Shown one piece after another: positions 62,457-64,000 of a stretch of DNA of 64,000 bases; position 1 is the first letter of the stretch, and each line of letters begins with the position of its first letter. The DNA is from Candidatus Altimarinota bacterium (GTDB lineage: Bacteria > Patescibacteriota > Minisyncoccia > Phycocordibacterales > UBA5272). The position numbers and the translations under genes are program-made. The stretch spans positions 1-64,000 of the forward strand of contig JAIPIK010000003.1 of NCBI GenBank assembly GCA_021734745.1, given 5' to 3'. The notes below the pieces were generated by a model that worked only from the letters and a program-made list of their open reading frames with translations, was not told where the DNA came from and searched no databases.

Positions 62457-62465
62457 AGTATATCA
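62457..62465 (-). promoter_or_regulatory. Extended -10 promoter of the TraD-like gene
   Basis: TGATATACT on the minus strand ends 7 nt before the ATG at 62449. It is the sixth exact copy of this 9-mer in front of a gene in the window. Confidence 0.6.
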
Positions 62466-62512
62466 AAACAAAGGACTAGGTGTTAGGGAATATGATTAAA
62501 TTATTTATCAAT

Positions 62513-62541
62513 AAAAGAAAACACCATCTTACGATGGTGTT
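62513..62541 (-). terminator. Terminator of the small 62577 gene
   Basis: Stem AACACCATC / GATGGTGTT with loop TTAC, followed on the minus strand by TTTTCTTTTATTG. Confidence 0.8.
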
Positions 62542-62576
62542 ATATGATTGCAATTGAGTATTTAATCAAAGTCTAT

Positions 62577-62822
62577 CTATGCAGTAACTTGCTCATACGC
62601 ATATTGATGTTCAAGTGCATCATTGATTCTTTCCAAGAGTTCATCACGACGTGCTAGTAGTTTTATTGGTAAACCAAGACTTACCCCTTTTCTAGCATCT
62701 CTTTCATCAGCTAAACCAGAGAATAGAAAAAAGAGTTGTGGAATCACTTGATCAGGTAGCAAATCTTTCACTGATACATCAAGATCAGGATTACGGTCAG
62801 ATACATATTCTGATACAACCAT
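62577..62822 (-). CDS. Small conserved-looking hypothetical protein
   Basis: The ~81-aa protein begins MVVSEYVSDRNPDLDVSVKD and continues 'LLPDQVIPQLFFLFSGLADE', ending in a helical acidic C-terminus (LLERINDALEHQYAYEQVTA). No family is recognised. The start at 62822 is chosen over a TTG at 62837 because 'AGGGG' sits 7 nt before that ATG, one of few Shine-Dalgarno-like sites in the window. It stands alone between two terminators or gene ends; function unknown. Confidence 0.55.
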   Translation of the reverse strand: MVVSEYVSDRNPDLDVSVKDLLPDQVIPQLFFLFSGLADERDARKGVSLGLPIKLLARRDELLERINDALEHQYAYEQVTA

Positions 62823-62933
62823 TTCATCCCCTTTCAAAACCCAGAACAGCGAATCTGTCCTGTGAATGTCTATCCTACTATTTTATTGAAAAAAACACAA
62901 ATTTAAAATTTGGCAAGTAAAAACTCTATTCTA

Positions 62934-64000
62934 TTATTTTTTTAACGCAGATTGTGTATATTTATTCGCGGGGTCCCATAACATCCATGACTTTATTCCA
63001 ATCTTTTCTCCTGCGTCTATTTGGGCTCGCACCATCTCTGCTGTATATGTCGCCCCCATGTCAAAATCTTGATACCATGGGCGATATTTTGCTCGTATGG
63101 TAGATGTTGCCTGCCCAGTACTACTTGCTACCTCATCGGCAATTTTTAGACCCAAATTCATTGAATATGAAATAATTTCCCCTGGATAAAGTGCTGGCTT
63201 TTGATAACCTGCAGTACCAGCATAAAAATGTGATGGATATATCATTGGAGCAACATAATCAAATGTTTGAAGTGCAACATGCATATCTTGTCCAAGCACA
63301 GCAATATCTGCTTTTGTAACCATTATAATGCCAAACAAATCTCCAGACACAGGAATCCCGTCTTTTCTTAATGAGTCAGTAATGTAACGATAAAATTCTC
63401 CAATTATTGCTGGCTTGTTTACAAAAACACCACCTTTCCCACTAATTGGAAAAGTCATGTCAGATAATGCTCCATCGGTAGGGAAGCGTATATAGTCCAA
63501 ATTAACTTCATCGAACCCTCTCGCATAACTTTCTTTTGAAAGATCTTCAACGTACTTCCACATTTTTTTTGAACCAGTATCTACCCATGGTATACCTTTA
63601 TGGTCTTTCCAAATTCCACCAGTCTTTTTAGAATGCACAGCTTCATCGGGATATTGTTTTACATAAATCGGATCTTGAAAAGCAGAGATACGTGCAATAA
63701 CATAAATATTCTTACTATGTAGCTCATCTATAAAATCTTCCAAATCTCTAATCCTTCCATCCCATGACACTACACCTGTGTTATCTTTAACATCAATTAC
63801 AATTGCGTTCAGTTCGGTTTCATCAATAAGTTTGACCATCTTTGCGCGAATAGATGGTGTGCCCGCAACCCAACTAGACATATATACAGACTTTACATTT
63901 TCGGGTGTTTTGATGTGAGTGACTACTCTTACTGGAGTTGCTGTAGCTGTCACAATATTAGATTTTTTATTTAAAGTAATATTTGTCGATGAGCTGATTA
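62934..64000 (-). CDS. Putative glycoside hydrolase, DUF4015-like (cut by window end)
   Basis: At least 355 residues are visible; the frame is open through the right edge, so the N-terminus (and probably a signal peptide) lies outside. The TIM-barrel family shows 'VKSVYMSSWVAGTPSIRAKM', 'TELNAIVIDVKDNTGVVSWD' (conserved D.KD), 'IYVIARISAFQDPIYV', 'GFDEVNLDYIRFPTDGALS' (the acidic 'D-Y-I-R-F-P' site) and a C-terminal 'IKSWMLWDPANKYTQSAL'. Members of this putative hydrolase family act on extracellular polysaccharide. A glycan-trimming role next to the glycan island is inference. Confidence 0.85.
   Translation of the reverse strand, partial: ISSSTNITLNKKSNIVTATATPVRVVTHIKTPENVKSVYMSSWVAGTPSIRAKMVKLIDETELNAIVIDVKDNTGVVSWDGRIRDLEDFIDELHSKNIYVIARISAFQDPIYVKQYPDEAVHSKKTGGIWKDHKGIPWVDTGSKKMWKYVEDLSKESYARGFDEVNLDYIRFPTDGALSDMTFPISGKGGVFVNKPAIIGEFYRYITDSLRKDGIPVSGDLFGIIMVTKADIAVLGQDMHVALQTFDYVAPMIYPSHFYAGTAGYQKPALYPGEIISYSMNLGLKIADEVASSTGQATSTIRAKYRPWYQDFDMGATYTAEMVRAQIDAGEKIGIKSWMLWDPANKYTQSALKK

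Overview
The window is AT-rich bacterial DNA that best fits a Candidatus Patescibacteria (CPR) genome, probably a Parcubacteria-type lineage. This is inferred from four things: a divergent 16S rRNA with a ~146-nt insertion in helix 39; secreted proteins that combine PG-binding domains with a Cys-containing 'LP(A/S)GC' motif; a compact type IV pilus operon with several minor pilins; and a lone TraD/VirD4-like ATPase. No species can be named from sequence alone.

Layout. 1-6.2 kb: a minus-strand type IV pilus operon (pilB, pilC, then four minor pilin-like genes, one fused to an LVIVD-type beta-propeller) and a separately started major-pilin-like gene cut by the window edge. 6.3-10.1 kb: a single-domain response regulator, three membrane proteins (DUF1761, VTT/TVP38, DUF389) and an Mrr-like endonuclease. 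10.2-19 kb: tRNA-Glu, two large PG-binding surface proteins, a membrane-anchored lysozyme-like protein, and small membrane or coiled-coil proteins. 19-27 kb: translation functions (fusA, 16S rRNA, tRNA-Val, rlmH, tsaD) and two small genes with strong Shine-Dalgarno sites. 27-59 kb: a long cell-surface glycan island. It holds an O-antigen ligase/polymerase-like protein, several glycosyltransferases, a Wzx flippase, CDP-glucose genes (rfbF, rfbG, an rfbH-like dehydratase, an abequose/paratose-synthase-like SDR, a YerE-like ThDP enzyme, a C-methyltransferase-like protein), and a GDP-fucose set (manC, gmd, fcl, gmm-like) with GT10 and GT11 fucosyltransferases. 59-64 kb: a lamin-tail/PKD surface protein, the TraD-like ATPase, a small unknown and a DUF4015-type glycosidase cut by the edge.

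How it fits together. The cell seems to build a decorated envelope glycan from at least two nucleotide-sugar routes: CDP-dideoxy or branched hexose, and GDP-L-fucose. It also displays PG-anchored proteins and type IV pili, which suits a host-attached lifestyle.

Strongest unexplained signals: (1) two identically built ~165-bp modules immediately 3' of tRNA-Glu and tRNA-Val. Each carries a 95-nt covarying structured element plus inverted and direct copies of its own tRNA's 3' end. (2) A 16S rRNA with compensated changes at near-universal positions and no recognisable anti-Shine-Dalgarno. (3) A repeated extended -10 box (TGATATACT) only 7-15 nt from start codons, which suggests leaderless or very short-leader mRNAs. 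(4) A pseudoknot-like structured intergenic RNA at 26.8-27.04 kb.
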